A stretch of 64,000 bases of DNA from Hetaerina americana (GCA_022747635.1 JAKTNV010000003.1:51710857-51774856); one strand, 5' to 3'. Numbered from the stretch's first letter, positions 1 to 12,116 are shown. Numbers and translations are program-made. Notes: generated from the sequence alone by a model not told the origin.

Positions 1-950
1 GCTATAACGCGAAAATGTAGATAACTAACGCGAATTTAGTTTATTTATTACCATTCATCAAGCGCTGCTACGCTTTTGGAATTACGTGTGTTATGTAAAT
101 CATATTACAATTGCCATAACAATCTAGCTAGTCCTGTTAAAGATATGAGGGTAAAAAAGGGAATTATAAAGCTATGTTATTGGAAGAAATTATGTAACGA
201 GTGCTATTGAAATTGTACAAAAGTAAGTAACAAATAACATTCAGTTGGCTCAATTATAAACTTATTTTATTACTTGTATGTATGACTACTGAGCACCTTC
301 TTTGAAAGACAAAATAATAAATGAGTTTAGCCGAAGAAAATGGAAAAATTCGTGACCCCTGAAGCGAGCAAAAGAAATAAATGGCGAGGGAACTTCAAAC
401 TCTGGACGAGTGCAAAATACAAACGGCGGGCGTTGGTAAAGTTTCGGAAGATTCAGTGTATCGAAAATTGGTGTAAAAATGACATGCTTGATCGATTCTT
501 TGGTACTATTGTGCTCTGAGTCAGCCGACTTACGTCATATCTTAAACGTCGAATATCAAACGTCGAAAGTTTCTTCCAAATTTTTAAATATGAGAACGAA
601 CCGTAGAAATCCCCAATGCTAAATCTTCCCGATTTCCAACCAGTGAAACGCGTACCTCATTCTTTTTTTCCCCCTTAAAACCCTGCTGCTCCATAAAAAC
701 TCTTGGCCACCACCCAATGGAAGGCGTCCCCAGTTCATTCGGGAATCGGAGGGTAAAAGGAACTGAGGGCATAAGCATGGCTCGAGGCAACGGAGGGTGG
801 ATTCTATGGTGCATAAATATCGGCCCGTCGTAAAAATGAAGTGCGAAGGCAACGAGATACGGCTATGATAAAGAAGGGGAGATATGGGACATGAGCAGGT
901 AGATGGACAAGTATAAGTAAGGAGAGGGGTTTAAACATGTTCATCGGGGA
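1..950. other. No recognisable feature
   Basis: AT-rich non-coding sequence. I see no domain, RNA gene or repeat here. Two overlapping minus-strand frames of 76-77 codons near 584-852 have no recognisable motifs and read as chance. Confidence 0.6.
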
Positions 951-1345
951 ACACGGAGGGTGGGCAAGTGGAAAGGGGAAATCAGTGGTCGGGGATGTTT
1001 CACTCGCGCCAGGGAAGTGGCAGGGCGAGTGGCCGAAGGGTAGGAACACAAGCCCGGATTACTATTTATTTGGCGAGCCGCCTCTCAGTATTTTATGACG
1101 GACAAGGGACTTATTACTTAAGGCAAGAGGTTGGGGAGGGGGCGTCGATGACAGACTTGGTTCGGAGTGGACGGGAGAGAGAGAGGGGAGGGGGGGAGTG
1201 GAGTGAGGGTGGGATGGAACGGGCACACTTGGGGAACGGCGTGACGGAAGGGGAAGCGAAGTGACAGCGCACGGGGGAGATTACGTTCCCCCGCGATTTG
1301 GGGGAGGGAGGTGATGGCGTGACGCAATGTGACAGTTTGGGGATG
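951..1345. other. G/A-rich strand-asymmetric patch
   Basis: The + strand is dominated by runs such as GGGAGAGAGAGAGGGGAGGG around 1171-1190, with few pyrimidines. Short frames on both strands here follow from the composition: the pyrimidine-rich strand rarely makes stop codons. I see no promoter motif or coding signature. Similar patches recur at 10.4-11.1, 17.4, 18.3-19.5 and 42.7-43.6 kb. Confidence 0.55.
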
Positions 1346-4340
1346 GCGGAGGCGCGTGCTTCGTTCGGTGCGTCGTCAGGCTACCAAGCGGTAAACATGT
1401 CATAAGGAAGACCTTTTGAAACTCGCGTGACGGGTAACGTTAACATTTGATTCACACATTTTGATGCCGTCAGAGAATTACCCCTAATATCATATAGCCC
1501 CGAAATTCAGTGTCTTTGTAGCTCTCCTAATAAATAGAAATTATCGCGAAGGGTTGAAGTAAATGACTATAAAATTGGATGCGAGTCATATTAGTTATTA
1601 GTCAATCAATTCGTTCACTATACTGGCAATAAAAGTAATCATTACGAATCAAATTGCGGCGATCGAATTGAAAGTGTAGAATGAAACAAAATGAATGCAC
1701 ATAATTAAACTCGCAAGAGCAGATAAAGAGGATGGAGAATGACTTCAGTTAGACTCAGAAACACATAAAATATCTATATGGTCTCCATAAGTTGTTTTTC
1801 CTTCCTAAAATTTTCATCGAAACGAAAATTGGTGTTCCCAGTGGAATAGTGTTTCGTGACAGACGATAAAATAATTTAGCACACTGGTGCAGAAAGCTAA
1901 TTTTAACCCAAAATTTATGTAAAAACAATGGTTTCCAGTTTATATGCAAATTAGGATCAAAATAAGAAATTAGCATAAAAAGACCATATGTGTTAATATT
2001 CATAGAATCATTTTCACTCATAAATACTTTCCTATGATAACTTTATTCACTATTGATATTGCCGAAACATAAAACGCCTGCTACTTATGAAAGAACGGCT
2101 TGAATTTAGAGATCTACCGAATACAACAAGAAACCGTGATTCTAATGACAAAATAAATTATTATGACTTAAGAGTGAATGTCATTCTCCAAGGAAAAATT
2201 AAAATAAAAAAAATCCCGAATCCGATGAAGGCTTATCGTAAAATTTAGTTTTAGGAGTTTATTAGACTAAAGATCCTAATGGACACATTATACTTAATCA
2301 GAATAACTTTTTTATTACGATATTACGATCTATAATTCCATTTTTGTACATTTAGGATGGAGTCTGATAGCTTTTCTTATAAAATTGTAAGTTTTCCTCT
2401 TCTTTTGGCGATGTTTGAATCCCAATCAATCTAAGCATTTATTAAATACACTAAGTTGCTTTCCGGAGGGTGTTGGTGACCACGGCCTTTATTTGAGTTG
2501 GTGCAACGTATGCCTTTGCAGGATATGATGATCTACTACTAAATGGAAGCTGGCGTCAATTTTCCACCAGAAAACACGAAGAAAATTTTTATGGATTCTC
2601 CAACCAATTGAAACACATTGTAATGTATCTTCCAATAAGATACTGTACATTTCCAGAAAGCGGTTCCCGGCAAGCTTCTACATAGGCACTATTCTCATGA
2701 AAAACCCAAAAGAAAGTTTCACACACCGGAAAGGGCAAAGCAAGATGGAGTGGACCGGGATCAGGAGAGTAAATGAGAATGAGTTCATAACTGTTTTTCT
2801 AAGATAGAAATCGACCAATTCGAAGTGAGAGGAGTGTTTGTAGTAAGCATCTATGGAAATTGGCTATGGCGAAAGAAGCTAATGGTACTATCGATTCAAA
2901 TTTAAATAAATCATAAGCTTAGCACTTTAAAACCTTAGATTCAAATATATTAGTATATACAACCTGAAGATGACATTAAGCGTTTCCTTACGTTAAAATG
3001 AGGCCAAATATTTTTTAAAAGACGCAAAATACCAATTCATTTCTCTAATCAAAAATACAGACAAGGATATGACAGAATCTGACAATGATAACATACATTT
3101 ATTTCTTAGTCGTGATAAATAGTCATTCATTTAGTTAGAAATTCCGCGTTCATTTAGTTGCTTTATTGGCTACCAAATAAATGCCTGGATATTTCCAATT
3201 TGTTAAATAATGTTTATCCCGCATATGTTATTTTTATGAGATTATGTATTCACATATGAATAGGTTCATTGTACGTGGGTTTCGGTGGAAAGCACCGAAA
3301 GGACGCCGACGGAAAGGAATGGGTTCAGAATGGACCATACTCGTATTAAAGGAATATCAATGGCGGAGACGCATTTTTGGAGGCAAGGGTTTGGATCAGA
3401 GATTAGCCGAGCATAAAGAGGTCACAGGGAGGGCGGGGATACCATGCTGGGTGATGCCCGAGGTGGAAGACCCGTGCGTCCGAAACGGGAGTAAAATTAG
3501 GGTCAGTGCATCATGTACGTGAGGGGAGAACTATTCCACTGAATGCACCATGCTTTTTCTCCACAGCCCAATATCCTTCCTCACTGCACGTTTACCGCTG
3601 ATAAGTCACACGCGCCGCGTTGAATTGAATGGGAGGCTTGTACGTGACTTGAAATTCGTATTGCATGATGACAAACGTAACAGCTCGGGGCTCGGACCCG
3701 TTCCTCACCACGCCCACCGCCAACATCGCTCAGCCCCTTTCGCCAAATCTCTCTCGGCAGCATGGAAAGCCGAAAGGGCTTTTGTTCTTTTATTCCACCC
3801 GAAAGTTGCACGCCATATTTGAACGAAGTTGAACGTGCAAACAACGAACAGAGATTCGAGGACTTTTTAAATACCACGAGCGCGAATGAGTGCGTCGGCA
3901 CGTTGATAGCGAAATAAGGCACCAGTCATACTACAAATGAAGAGCAAATGACATGCCGGAATAATTTGAACGTATAAGATGGGAACTGAATCTTTTCTTA
4001 ATCTATGCATGGAGGCTGGGAATACTCTACATTACACCGTTCCGTAGTGCAAAGTAGTGATGACTCAAAATATGGCTCGTTTTAATTTTGCCTACAGTGA
4101 TAATGTTTATGCGCGTCTTCTTGCTAAATGTATCTATGAGATTATAATTGAACTCAATTCAGGATTATTAATATTTGAAGTTTGTTCCTTAAAGTTCTCT
4201 CATCTAAGATAAATGAAAGCAGTTACTTTGAAACAAAGTATTTAGCATTAAAATTCACTTTCCTAATACATTTTTCCAATGATTAAAAACAGACGCCTGA
4301 GTATGTCATTGACTAGATGGTAAAGTTTCGAGTTTATATG
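1346..4340. other. No recognisable gene; AT-rich with a GC-richer island near 3.25-3.92 kb
   Basis: Mostly AT-rich non-coding DNA. The segment at 3244-3922 is less AT-rich and has open frames of 90-113 codons on both strands. None shows a known domain, and the frames overlap in opposite directions, so at most one could be real. I could not assign it to a host exon or a repeat. Confidence 0.5.
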
Positions 4341-4348
4341 CACACACA

Positions 4349-4459
<111 letters not shown>

Positions 4460-4467
4460 GTATGTGT

Positions 4468-4747
4468 GGGTCGCGGTAGCCCAGGGGTAGAGCGTTGGAC
4501 TACTGACTGGAGGGGCCCGGGTTCCATTCCCAGGCAAGTCTCTGGGCACCTGCAGCTCCACCCAAGCTATGTGATGTTTCGGGTACCAGATCTTCCATGG
4601 GAAACCATAACCGGTACAGGGAAAGGAACTGGCCCCCCTACCCTGATGTGTGATTTTCACACGCTGCCGGGCTTAGTACTGGATGAACTCCACTATCATC
4701 TGCTGAACCGACCTTCGGGTTGATTACTGTGTTTATGGTTACACATA
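4468..4747 (+). mobile_element. tRNA-derived SINE, family A (copy 1)
   Basis: The head at about 4470-4533 resembles a tRNA with internal Pol III promoter boxes. The A-box-like part is TAGCCCAGGGGTAG at 4478 and the B-box-like part is GGGTTCCATTCC at 4518. A body follows containing CTCCACCCAAGCTATGTG, CGGGTACCAG and GGAAACCATA, then CCGACCTTCGGGTTGATTACTGTG near the 3' end. A second copy at 8661-8890 shares head and body in the same order, and a 3' fragment at 28225 shares the last segment followed by (TG)n(TA)n. Here the short TA-containing tail has been entered by mariner A1, whose TA target duplication begins at 4748. A SINE of this type is non-autonomous and would depend on a partner LINE. 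Which LINE is not visible. Confidence 0.8.
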
Positions 4748-4749
4748 TA

Positions 4750-5502
4750 CGAGGGTCATCCGGAAAGTAGTACCCGTTCGTGAAATAAAGACACAAAAGT
4801 AAATATTAACAAACATAAAAAATTTTATTTGAAAGAGGATACTTTAAACTACTTCTCAACATAATCTCCAAGCAAATTAAGGCATTTGTCATAACGTGTG
4901 ACAAGTTTCTGTATTCCTGCTGCATAGTCCTTCGCCGCCAGCTCATTGAGATACGCGAGGGACCCATCTTGCACAAATTTTTGCATAATGCAGATGGTGT
5001 TTAACAATTTCATGAACAATTGTTCGAGAAACATTGGGAAAATGCTCACAGATGTCATCAATTGTGACGCGCCGATCGTTCCTCACGAATTCGTCAACTG
5101 AGCTCACCAGTTGGTCTGTAATGACAGAAGGTCTCCCCGAACGCTCATCGTCGTGTGTGTTCCCCCTCCCCATGTTGAAGTTGCGACACCACCGCCGAAC
5201 AGACGACTCGTCCATTACATTGTCTCCATACACCTCCTTTAATTGGCGATGAATATCACATGGGCGAACGTTTCTTGCATTGAGGAATTTAATCACTGCC
5301 CTCACTTCACAACTGGCGGCGTTCTCAATTTTTTTAAACATTGTAAACAATCACAGAAACAACACAGGCAATGCTAGCGTCACGCAACTTGGCTCAGAGA
5401 AGGCAGACAAGCCACTGAAGCTATCTGACCTCGTCCAGCGGCTACTCGCGTCGTCAGCACTTCATGCGGCACGAACGGGTACTACTTTCCGGATGACCCT
5501 CG
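4750..5502 (-). mobile_element. Internally deleted mariner, family A (copy A1), 753 bp
   Basis: Perfect terminal inverted repeats of 33 bp bound the element, starting CGAGGGTCATCCGGAAAGTA at 4750 and its exact complement ending at 5502. Both ends are flanked by the TA target duplication (4748-4749, 5503-5504). Internally, on the minus strand, are the N-terminal DNA-binding region of a mariner transposase and then, after a deletion, only the last ~35 residues of the family's C-terminus (RYDKCLN...GDYVEK*, in a shifted frame, 4849-4950). The whole DD34D catalytic core is missing. Full mariners are about 1.3 kb, so roughly 0.5 kb has been lost. Copy A2 at 12117 has the same length and junction. 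The insertion is in the tail of a SINE-A. Confidence 0.95.
4943..5350 (-). CDS. Truncated mariner transposase: DNA-binding domain only (135 aa)
   Basis: The reading frame starts MFTMFKKIENAAS and runs through two helix-turn-helix units of a mariner transposase: HTH1 at about residues 4-60 (IKFLNARNV, SSVRRWCRNF), the linker with DDERSGRPS at about 68-76, and HTH2 at about 78-120. It ends just after the WVP motif that normally precedes the catalytic domain, then reads a few residues into the deletion junction and stops. No catalytic aspartates remain, so it cannot catalyse transposition. In mariner transposases this part binds the terminal inverted repeats and can dimerise, so the peptide could bind element ends if expressed. 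That is inference. The frame is also fully open in copy A2. An alternative start is Met4. Whether it is transcribed is unknown. Confidence 0.75.
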   Translation of the reverse strand: MFTMFKKIENAASCEVRAVIKFLNARNVRPCDIHRQLKEVYGDNVMDESSVRRWCRNFNMGRGNTHDDERSGRPSVITDQLVSSVDEFVRNDRRVTIDDICEHFPNVSRTIVHEIVKHHLHYAKICARWVPRVSQ

Positions 5503-5539
5503 TATATAGTGGTGTGCATTTGTTTATTTGTACTAATGA

Positions 5540-7690
5540 AGTGCAACGCCAGATAAAAAGATAAGATAAACAGGGTATGTGCTCTAGGTAATGGAATGTA
5601 AAAGCATTAATCAGAGCGATAAGGAAGAAGTATCAGCAGGCTGTAGAGAAAATCCTGAGTTAGGAAAGTAAGAGCAGTACAATAGAAGAAAAATTGAAGC
5701 ATATAAAAATGGCATAGTTAATATCGCTCAGAAAACTATCGGCAAATTAAATAAGATAAGGAATAGAAAATTAATGACTGGTGAGATGATTAGAAAGATA
5801 TATGAAAGAAGGGAATTGAAGAATGTAAACAAAGAGTTATGTAGCAGGAAGTAAAAAAATAGATAATAAACTAATACGAGAAACAAACAGAGCGAAAAAA
5901 GCGCGGTGAAATAGACAGTGCGAGGATATTGAATGTTTAAAAAGGAAGGGTAAAATAATTGCACTGCACAGAATGCGGAAAGAATGGCCAATAAATAAGA
6001 TACGAAGGGAAAGCCGTGCAAACAACTAAAGATAAGTTAAGTTAACTATTATTTGAACCAGAGAAGATTCAAAAGAGGTGGGAGGAATACTATATATATA
6101 GGAAATATTAGGTCTTAAGGACTTAAAGCCAGCAATTTTAGACATAGAAAGAGAAATTGCCTTAGATGGGGATAGCTTAGGTCCACGCATACTTGATGCC
6201 TGAGGAAGCGATAGCAAAAGCATTAAGAGAATTGAAATTAAACAAGACCGTGGGGTTAAACAACAAAGTACTTTAATGTTTAGGAAAACGAATGAAGAAA
6301 CATTTTTATGGGCAGATCCGTAGTATGAGGGAGGGAATGGGCCGGAATGTATTGTCACATCAGCATTAGTTTCAATCCCAAAAAAGGGAAAAGCAGTCAT
6401 ATCTGAGGACTAAAGGACGATTAGTTTGATTTCCTCTGCACTTTAAGTGATAATTAGGATCATCTAGAAGAGGATGGAGATGAGGGTAAATGATTACTTA
6501 GGGAATCGACAGTTTGAATTAAGTAAGAAGAGAGGTATGCGTGACGCCATAGCAGTAATGAGGACACTAACAGAGATGATTATAAAATAAAATCAGGATG
6601 CACCTGTTTGTTCCTAAGATTTCAAGATGGCATTCAATAGAGTGAATTTGGTCGAATTTATAGTAGAAAATAGGAGTAATTGTAAGGATAGCAGAAATGG
6701 ACAGAGACCTGTACATGTCACAGTGCTAAGGTGCAAGTGACGGATAAAGAATCGGAATGGGCAGTGTTAGGAAGAGGGCTGAGAAGGGTATCCATTATCT
6801 CCCGTGATTTATGACGCTTACATAGAGAAAATGGTTAAACGGGAAAGGGATAGGATAGGAGATAGGAATTAAAGTCGGGGAACAATTCACGTATGTAAAA
6901 TTAGTTACGTTTGCGTATGATCTAGGTTTAGTTTGCCAGTCAGCCAAGTGGTCGCAAATATTACGGAGCGCATGGTAAAGTCATGGCGCAAGATACGGAA
7001 TGAGAGTGAATGTAAATAAAACAAAGGTTTTGTGGTTTTTGAGAAAGAGGTTGGCTTAATTAAATATTCAAACAAGAATTAAAAACCAAGAGTAGGAGAA
7101 ACTGTTTACCTCTTTCAGAATGTTTTGAACCCAAAAGGCCAAAGTATTAGGGGCATAAAAAATTATTGAGTTAGGCAAATAAGCTGTCGGGAATTTATGA
7201 CAGGGACTTTGAGTAGGATGTTAAGAAAAGGCTCGTTAAAACTTTAATACGGAGCGTTTTTCAGGGCGCGAAAACATGGTCATTGCAACAAGATGATGGC
7301 GTAGATTACTGGGTTTTAAAATTTGGGTCTGGAGAAGGATGGAAAAGGTGAAATGGACATAAATGAAAACAAACGAAGAAGTTTTAATAATGCTGGGTCG
7401 GGGAAGGTTGTTGGGAGATTGCACGGATAAATTCAAAGGAGGCAGTAAAGATGGATACAGAGCGTTTTGATGAGAGCATTTTGATTGGCTATGGTACGTG
7501 AGGACTAAGGCAGAGGGGAGTAAAATAACAGCAGGCAAGCGAAGAAGAGATTTGCAAAATATAGGCATGTTAAGAAGTTTGTGGAATTAAGGAAGGGTTT
7601 ATTGTAGTGCCGAAAGTCAGGTTGCTCTTTATTAGCAGAAATCACTCGTTGCTCTGTGGAATAAGCTATATCCATCCAAAACCCATCTTA
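5540..7690 (+). mobile_element. Decayed non-LTR retrotransposon, family R (copy R1)
   Basis: The + strand carries many frameshifted and stop-interrupted blocks alignable by eye to the better copy at 28412-29765. They include a pre-RT segment (KALRELKLNKTVG-like, 6213-6260), SIPKKGK..EDYRTISLIS (6370-6430), the RT palm region, and the 3' block 7210-7400 with TLIRS, ETWSLQQ and RMEKVKW. Both share a 3' tail segment around CCATCCAAAA (7672 here, 29731 there). The reverse transcriptase frame is destroyed. It starts close to mariner A1 and extends further 5' than R2, but I could not see an intact endonuclease. The clade was not assigned; an RTE/CR1-type LINE is possible. Confidence 0.75.
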
Positions 7691-7699
7691 GCCTTTAGA

Positions 7700-8324
7700 A
7701 TGCCAAGAATAAAATAATAAACGATTTTTCTTTTGGAGAGAAAACAAAACAAAGAAGTCATTCACTAACATAAATGCTCCCTGTGGAAATATTAATAATA
7801 AATTTAACCTTTATTCATTAGCTACCCTCCTGTTTCCGTAGAGTGGTGGATAAGAAGCTACGTCAATTGCTGCAGTTTGTATCTGATAAGAACCGAAAAC
7901 TTTTGATTGTAGTTTATATCAGCATTTAAATTCCTTATGATGATTATAGTTTTACAAAAAGGTTGATTTTATATCCTACTGAAAATACATTTTTCATATA
8001 CTATATTGGAATATCCGTCCATCAAAGTTCAAATATCCATACACCTGACGTGATTAAAACTTTGCAAGGGGGAGAGCACGGAAGTTATTTTAAAAGTGAT
8101 TGTATCTTATCACCCCACGATATCTGGAGGCTCGTCGTCTCACCTTTTACGTCAATCTCGAAAAACTCATTCTGAGTGGCTGTTCCTGGATCTCGGCGAA
8201 GGAAACAAACTCGGAAAGAATGAATAAAGAGGACCATGGGAACTTATTACCATACATAGGTAGTTTACTTTTAAAAACAAACAATTTAATCATGATGAAT
8301 ATTAATATTTTATGAATATATACA
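7700..8324. other. No recognisable feature
   Basis: AT-rich sequence between a LINE 3' end and a (TA)n tract. No domain or repeat recognised. Confidence 0.55.
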
Positions 8325-8338
8325 TTATACATATATAT

Positions 8339-8393
<55 letters not shown>

Positions 8394-8430
8394 TGTATAC
8401 ATATATATATATATACATACATATATTCAT
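8325..8430. repeat. (TA)n microsatellite
   Basis: About 100 bp of TA repeats with ACATACAT interruptions. It lies at the 3' side of the minus-strand SINE-C, consistent with an expanded SINE tail. Confidence 0.95.
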
Positions 8431-8620
8431 TTACATGGAAATAGATATAAGGAAAAGGGATAGGAACACAAAGGACGAACGCAGGAGAGGTGGGGAAGGT
8501 GGAATCGAGCAGATCACTGGCGCAAAAATATTTCCTTGACCGGGACTTGAAAACCTGATCTTTCGACTTGTCGGGCTGATGCTCTAACCGCTTGAGCTAC
8601 CAAGTGCCTCGATTCATTGG
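8431..8620 (-). mobile_element. tRNA-derived SINE, family C (minus strand)
   Basis: Read on the minus strand from about 8605, a tRNA-like head contains TAGCTCAAGCGGTTAGAGC (A-box-like) and GGTTTTCAAGTCCC (B-box-like, near 8540-8555). A short unrelated body runs to about 8435 and then the (TA)n tract. The spacing of the two boxes suits an internal Pol III promoter, but the downstream sequence does not fold back to close an acceptor stem, so I call a SINE rather than a functional tRNA gene. No second copy of this body was seen in the window. Confidence 0.65.
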
Positions 8621-8638
8621 CCAAGAGATGGAGTCAGT

Positions 8639-8660
8639 ACTATATATATATATATATATA
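8639..8660. repeat. Short (TA)n tract
   Basis: About 22 bp of TA repeats separating SINE-C (minus strand) from SINE-A copy 2 (+ strand). Confidence 0.9.
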
Positions 8661-8890
8661 GTAATCTATGGTTAGAGCATTGAACTGCTTACGGATGGCC
8701 CAGGTTCGATTCTCAGGCGCGCCTCTGGGCAACAACAGCTTCACCCAAGCTGCGTGTTTTTCGGGTACCAGAACTTGCTGGGAAACCATAGCCAACACAA
8801 GGATGTAATATCAACGCCGATGGTTTTAGTATTTTTGCATTCTACCGCCACCTATCGAACCAACCTTAGGCGTACGTGTAGAACGATAGA
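8661..8890 (+). mobile_element. tRNA-derived SINE, family A (copy 2)
   Basis: The head has GGTTAGAGCATTGAACTGC and a B box CAGGTTCGATTCTCAGG at about 8701. The body then matches copy 1 in order: CCTCTGGGCA, CTTCACCCAAGCTGCGTG, TTTCGGGTACCAGAAC, GGGAAACCATAGCC, and ACCGCCACC..CGAACCAACCTTA. The 5' part of the A box is eroded. Divergence from copy 1 includes several indels, so this is an old insertion. Confidence 0.75.
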
Positions 8891-10375
8891 TATTTATGTG
8901 ATTATAAAAGAAGAGTATCATGTTATATCCATATTTCTCAAATTAGCACTCTATTAATGAGTATGAATAATGAAATACTCGTATGTTGACTGCGAGCAAC
9001 AGTTCAGTTTACTGTTCTCGAAACCAGATATCCCGATTCCCGGTGTTTTGTGCAAACTGGTCTCCTGTGGAGTATTCAACAAATCTACTTCAGTTTTCTA
9101 CCATTGGCAGTGTGCGACGACATTAATTTTATTCAATTCACGGACAGATTGTAAAAAAATAAGGTGCGTTGTTACATCAAAGGTCCATGCCGATGGCCGG
9201 AATTCGGCTAATTCGGATTCGACCTATCATCAGAGTAAAGCCTCTCTTCGCTAAACGTCTTTCAAAGGGGTTAACCAAATACGTAGATCAATATCTGTCG
9301 TTGTTTTTTAATTGCGTGAGATTCTAATCCAATTAATAGTTTTCTCGGAAAATGAAAACTCATTGTATAGAATGCACTCACATGTCTTATCTTAAACTCC
9401 ATGTTATTGAACTAACGTTTTAAATGACGTACTTGTATCAATTATCAGACGTTTACTTCCCTATTATGTCGCTGTATCTTTCGAAAGCTCCCCATAATAA
9501 TTTCAATGAAAAATGATACAGCGATATTGTATTGGGAAATATTTAATTATATCCAATCGTTTAGTGACTTTCCTTCTATCTGAATTGTGATTATTTTCGA
9601 ACTAATAACTCACTCTCGCAAAGGTTATTAGCTCTTCGACGCAAATGATTTTTTGGTGAAGGGGAAGAAGGTTAATAAATGAAAAAAACTAGCGTAAAAA
9701 TAGGGATATCATTACAGTATCCAAGTATTTGAGCCAAAAAGTGCACTAGCAATAGGGTTAATGTAATCAGGAACATGAAGTGCTAATTATGGCACGCATT
9801 TAATCCGCTAATTTGAAACTCTTTACAAAATAACGAAAAGGTAATTACATGATAATATGAAAATACAAAAAAAGATTAAAAACTTTGCTACAATAATCTG
9901 AAGAAAAAGCACGAATTGCTCATCTTTTGGTCGCCATTCCCCAGGAGAGTCCTGGCGTGAGGAGGCACCCTCCGCGATCCCAAGAACATTCCCTTTCCTC
10001 GAGGAAATAAACGAGACCAGACATGCCGCTGCTTGAAAATTGCATTGGTCACTTGTGGCCCGTCTCCATAGTGTCAATCTCTCCGGGTAGAATCTCTCCC
10101 CCTAGCTATACCCTTGCCTCGTTCTCCTCTCCCACCTATCGCTAATGCCTTCCTTTCACTCTCTAATCTTCGGTAGTGTCGGGTTTTCAGTTCCTGCGCA
10201 AGATGTTCTGCACAGTCGTCATTTCGTGACCTTCCTCCTCTTTCCAGGTCTCCCGTGTATCTTCCCTCCCGCTCTCCTGACACCCCTGAACACTCTCCCC
10301 TCGCTTGGCCGTGTAAATCATTTTCGAAACTCTTGGAGTTCTTGCTTTTGAGTACCCCCTTCTACCGCGCCCCCG
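8891..10375. other. No recognisable gene
   Basis: AT-rich sequence becoming GC-richer after about 9940. Short open frames (8970-9254 on +, 9823-10077 on -) lack known motifs. Nothing could be assigned. Confidence 0.5.
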
Positions 10376-11125
10376 CACTCATCGTCCACCATTCTCGGGA
10401 TTCACTTTTTTCCCTATATCTCTTCTTCTTTCCTGTTTACCCTTCTTCCTTCACACACCCCTATTCCCACGGTGGTTAATTCGTTAACTTTCTGCGGAGC
10501 CCTCCACTTCTCATTTGTCTTCTTTCCAGCTCAAATCCGCTTCATCCTTCCCCTCAGCTCTCCCCCCTGCCTCACCCCTTCCACGCGCCGCTCCCCTCCA
10601 TGGTCTTTGCAGAGTTCACATCACCTCAAAAAAATGTTCGCGTCCACGACCCATTTCTGTGCTTTTCCTCATTCCTTCTCTTCCCCATTTCCCTCTCTCT
10701 CTTCTTCCCTTCGTCCTTCTGCCCTCACATCCCATCCCCCCTACCCTCCCTAGGTCCTACCCCCTCCGTGCACTTTCGGTGCCCACTGCCTCACCGACCT
10801 GCATTGCCTGGACCGCTCTGCGGATCGAAGCCCAGCGCCTTCGTGGGGAGGGAAATGCGTCACGCCCTAGGGTCTCTCCTATTGGTCCGTGGGATTCCTC
10901 GCGCGTCGGTGTGAGTGAAGCGGGATCGGGATATTCGAGGAAGAGGGGGGGAGGACGGTTGAAGGGATATGCGCGAGGGGAAGGGGGCGACAAAGGAAAA
11001 GGGAGCGGGATTTGGATTGAGGGAGGGGCGGGGAGTCGAACGCTGGCAAAGTGTGCCACGAAATATTTTCCCCGGGAACCCGCGAGGAGGAAAAAAGGAG
11101 GGGGGAGTCATAATAAAAGGGATCG
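10376..11125. other. GC-rich pyrimidine-to-purine switch block
   Basis: From about 10380 to 10800 the + strand is C/T-rich (runs of CCTTC, CCCTC, TCTCTCTCTTCTTCCC). After a CpG-containing centre with an inverted CCAAT motif (CTATTGGTCC near 10878), it becomes G/A-rich from 10920 to 11110. Frames of 210 codons on + and 240 codons on - cross it, but they are Ser/Pro/Arg-rich, overlap in opposite directions and have no domain, so I treat them as composition artefacts. A CpG-rich promoter-like centre is possible but unproven. Confidence 0.5.
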
Positions 11126-12053
11126 CGCTGTGGAAACCAGCTCTTAAAACCATCAATCCAGGCCCGACGAACGTGGAGGGAATTTGACTCTTCAAGTTCC
11201 CTCCCGAGATTGTTCCGGCACCATGTGCGATTATAAAGTACTGGGGAAATGGGGTTGGATTTGCGTGGGGGTGGGGGGTACTTCTCACGACGTCAAGGGA
11301 GTGGAGAGCCCCGTTTTCTTTTTTTTGAGCCGAGATCATCTTTTTGTCTATTACTTGTGACGCGGTTGGAATCGAAGGGTCTTGGGTTGAGTAATTAGAT
11401 TTTGGACTTCGGTCAAGGGGTTGAAGTGGGACAGGTGGTCTAACCAGAGAGGGAATTCGGCAAAATTCAGCTGTCTCCCCAGCAATCACTCCCGGAGCGA
11501 TGGGGGTGATGTCGTTTATCTTCAAATGGGAAGAAATCATTGATGTTTTAGGAAACTTATGATCCGTAATCGACGCACACACTCACTGGTAGAAATCAGA
11601 AATTAATTCAATTAACGCAAGGGCCGAGATTAATTTCAAGCTACCAGCAGTCGTTTCAACTCGTTCGATTCTGTCATTGGCGCATCATGAAAGAGATTGA
11701 GACATTCTTCTACTTCTCAGGTATTCTCTTAAGAAATATATTTTTTAATCATCTCAGTGTGTGTTTGACGCCAATATTAACGTATCTGATATAAATTTAC
11801 TGTCAAGGTAATTTATTTGGATCATCTAGCTTAGCCATTCTCAAAAAGAGCCAATTAAAATGAACAGGTAATGAATATTAGCATTCGTTTCTCAGTATTG
11901 CTAATATTTAATCCTTGGAGTACTTGTTTTAAAAATTTTTATTTTTAGCCAAGAATTTATATTAATTTATTGGTAATATCTGCATTCAATTTTCTTGATA
12001 CATCTGTAATAAGGTATTATCATTGTTTAATTGATGAGGCTTTTAATACGTTA
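11126..12053. other. No recognisable gene
   Basis: Mixed to AT-rich non-coding sequence. A pyrimidine-rich acceptor-like motif CATTCTTCTACTTCTCAG ends at about 11719, with no convincing exon after it. Confidence 0.5.
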
Positions 12054-12070
12054 ACTGTTTCAGGTAAGGA
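12054..12070 (+). promoter_or_regulatory. Candidate recursive (zero-exon) splice site
   Basis: The + strand reads AACTGTTTCAG|GTAAGG, a splice acceptor immediately followed by a strong donor. The TTAAC a few bases upstream could serve as a branch point. This juxtaposition is the signature of recursive splice sites known from long insect introns. The pyrimidine tract is only moderate. It would require the window to lie in a long + strand intron, which I cannot show. Confidence 0.25.
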
Positions 12071-12116
12071 CAAGATTTCCCTTTCACCCGAATGAAATTA
12101 CGAAATTCGCGAACTA

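Noticed and set aside
8431..8620. Functional tRNA genes at SINE heads (also 4468, 22205, 39388)
   Set aside because: A and B boxes are present but acceptor stems do not pair and SINE bodies follow, so these are tRNA-derived repeats.
10860..11582. 240-codon minus-strand frame
   Set aside because: Overlaps a 210-codon frame on the opposite strand, is Pro/Ser/Arg-rich with no domain, and lies on the pyrimidine/purine switch where stop codons are scarce.
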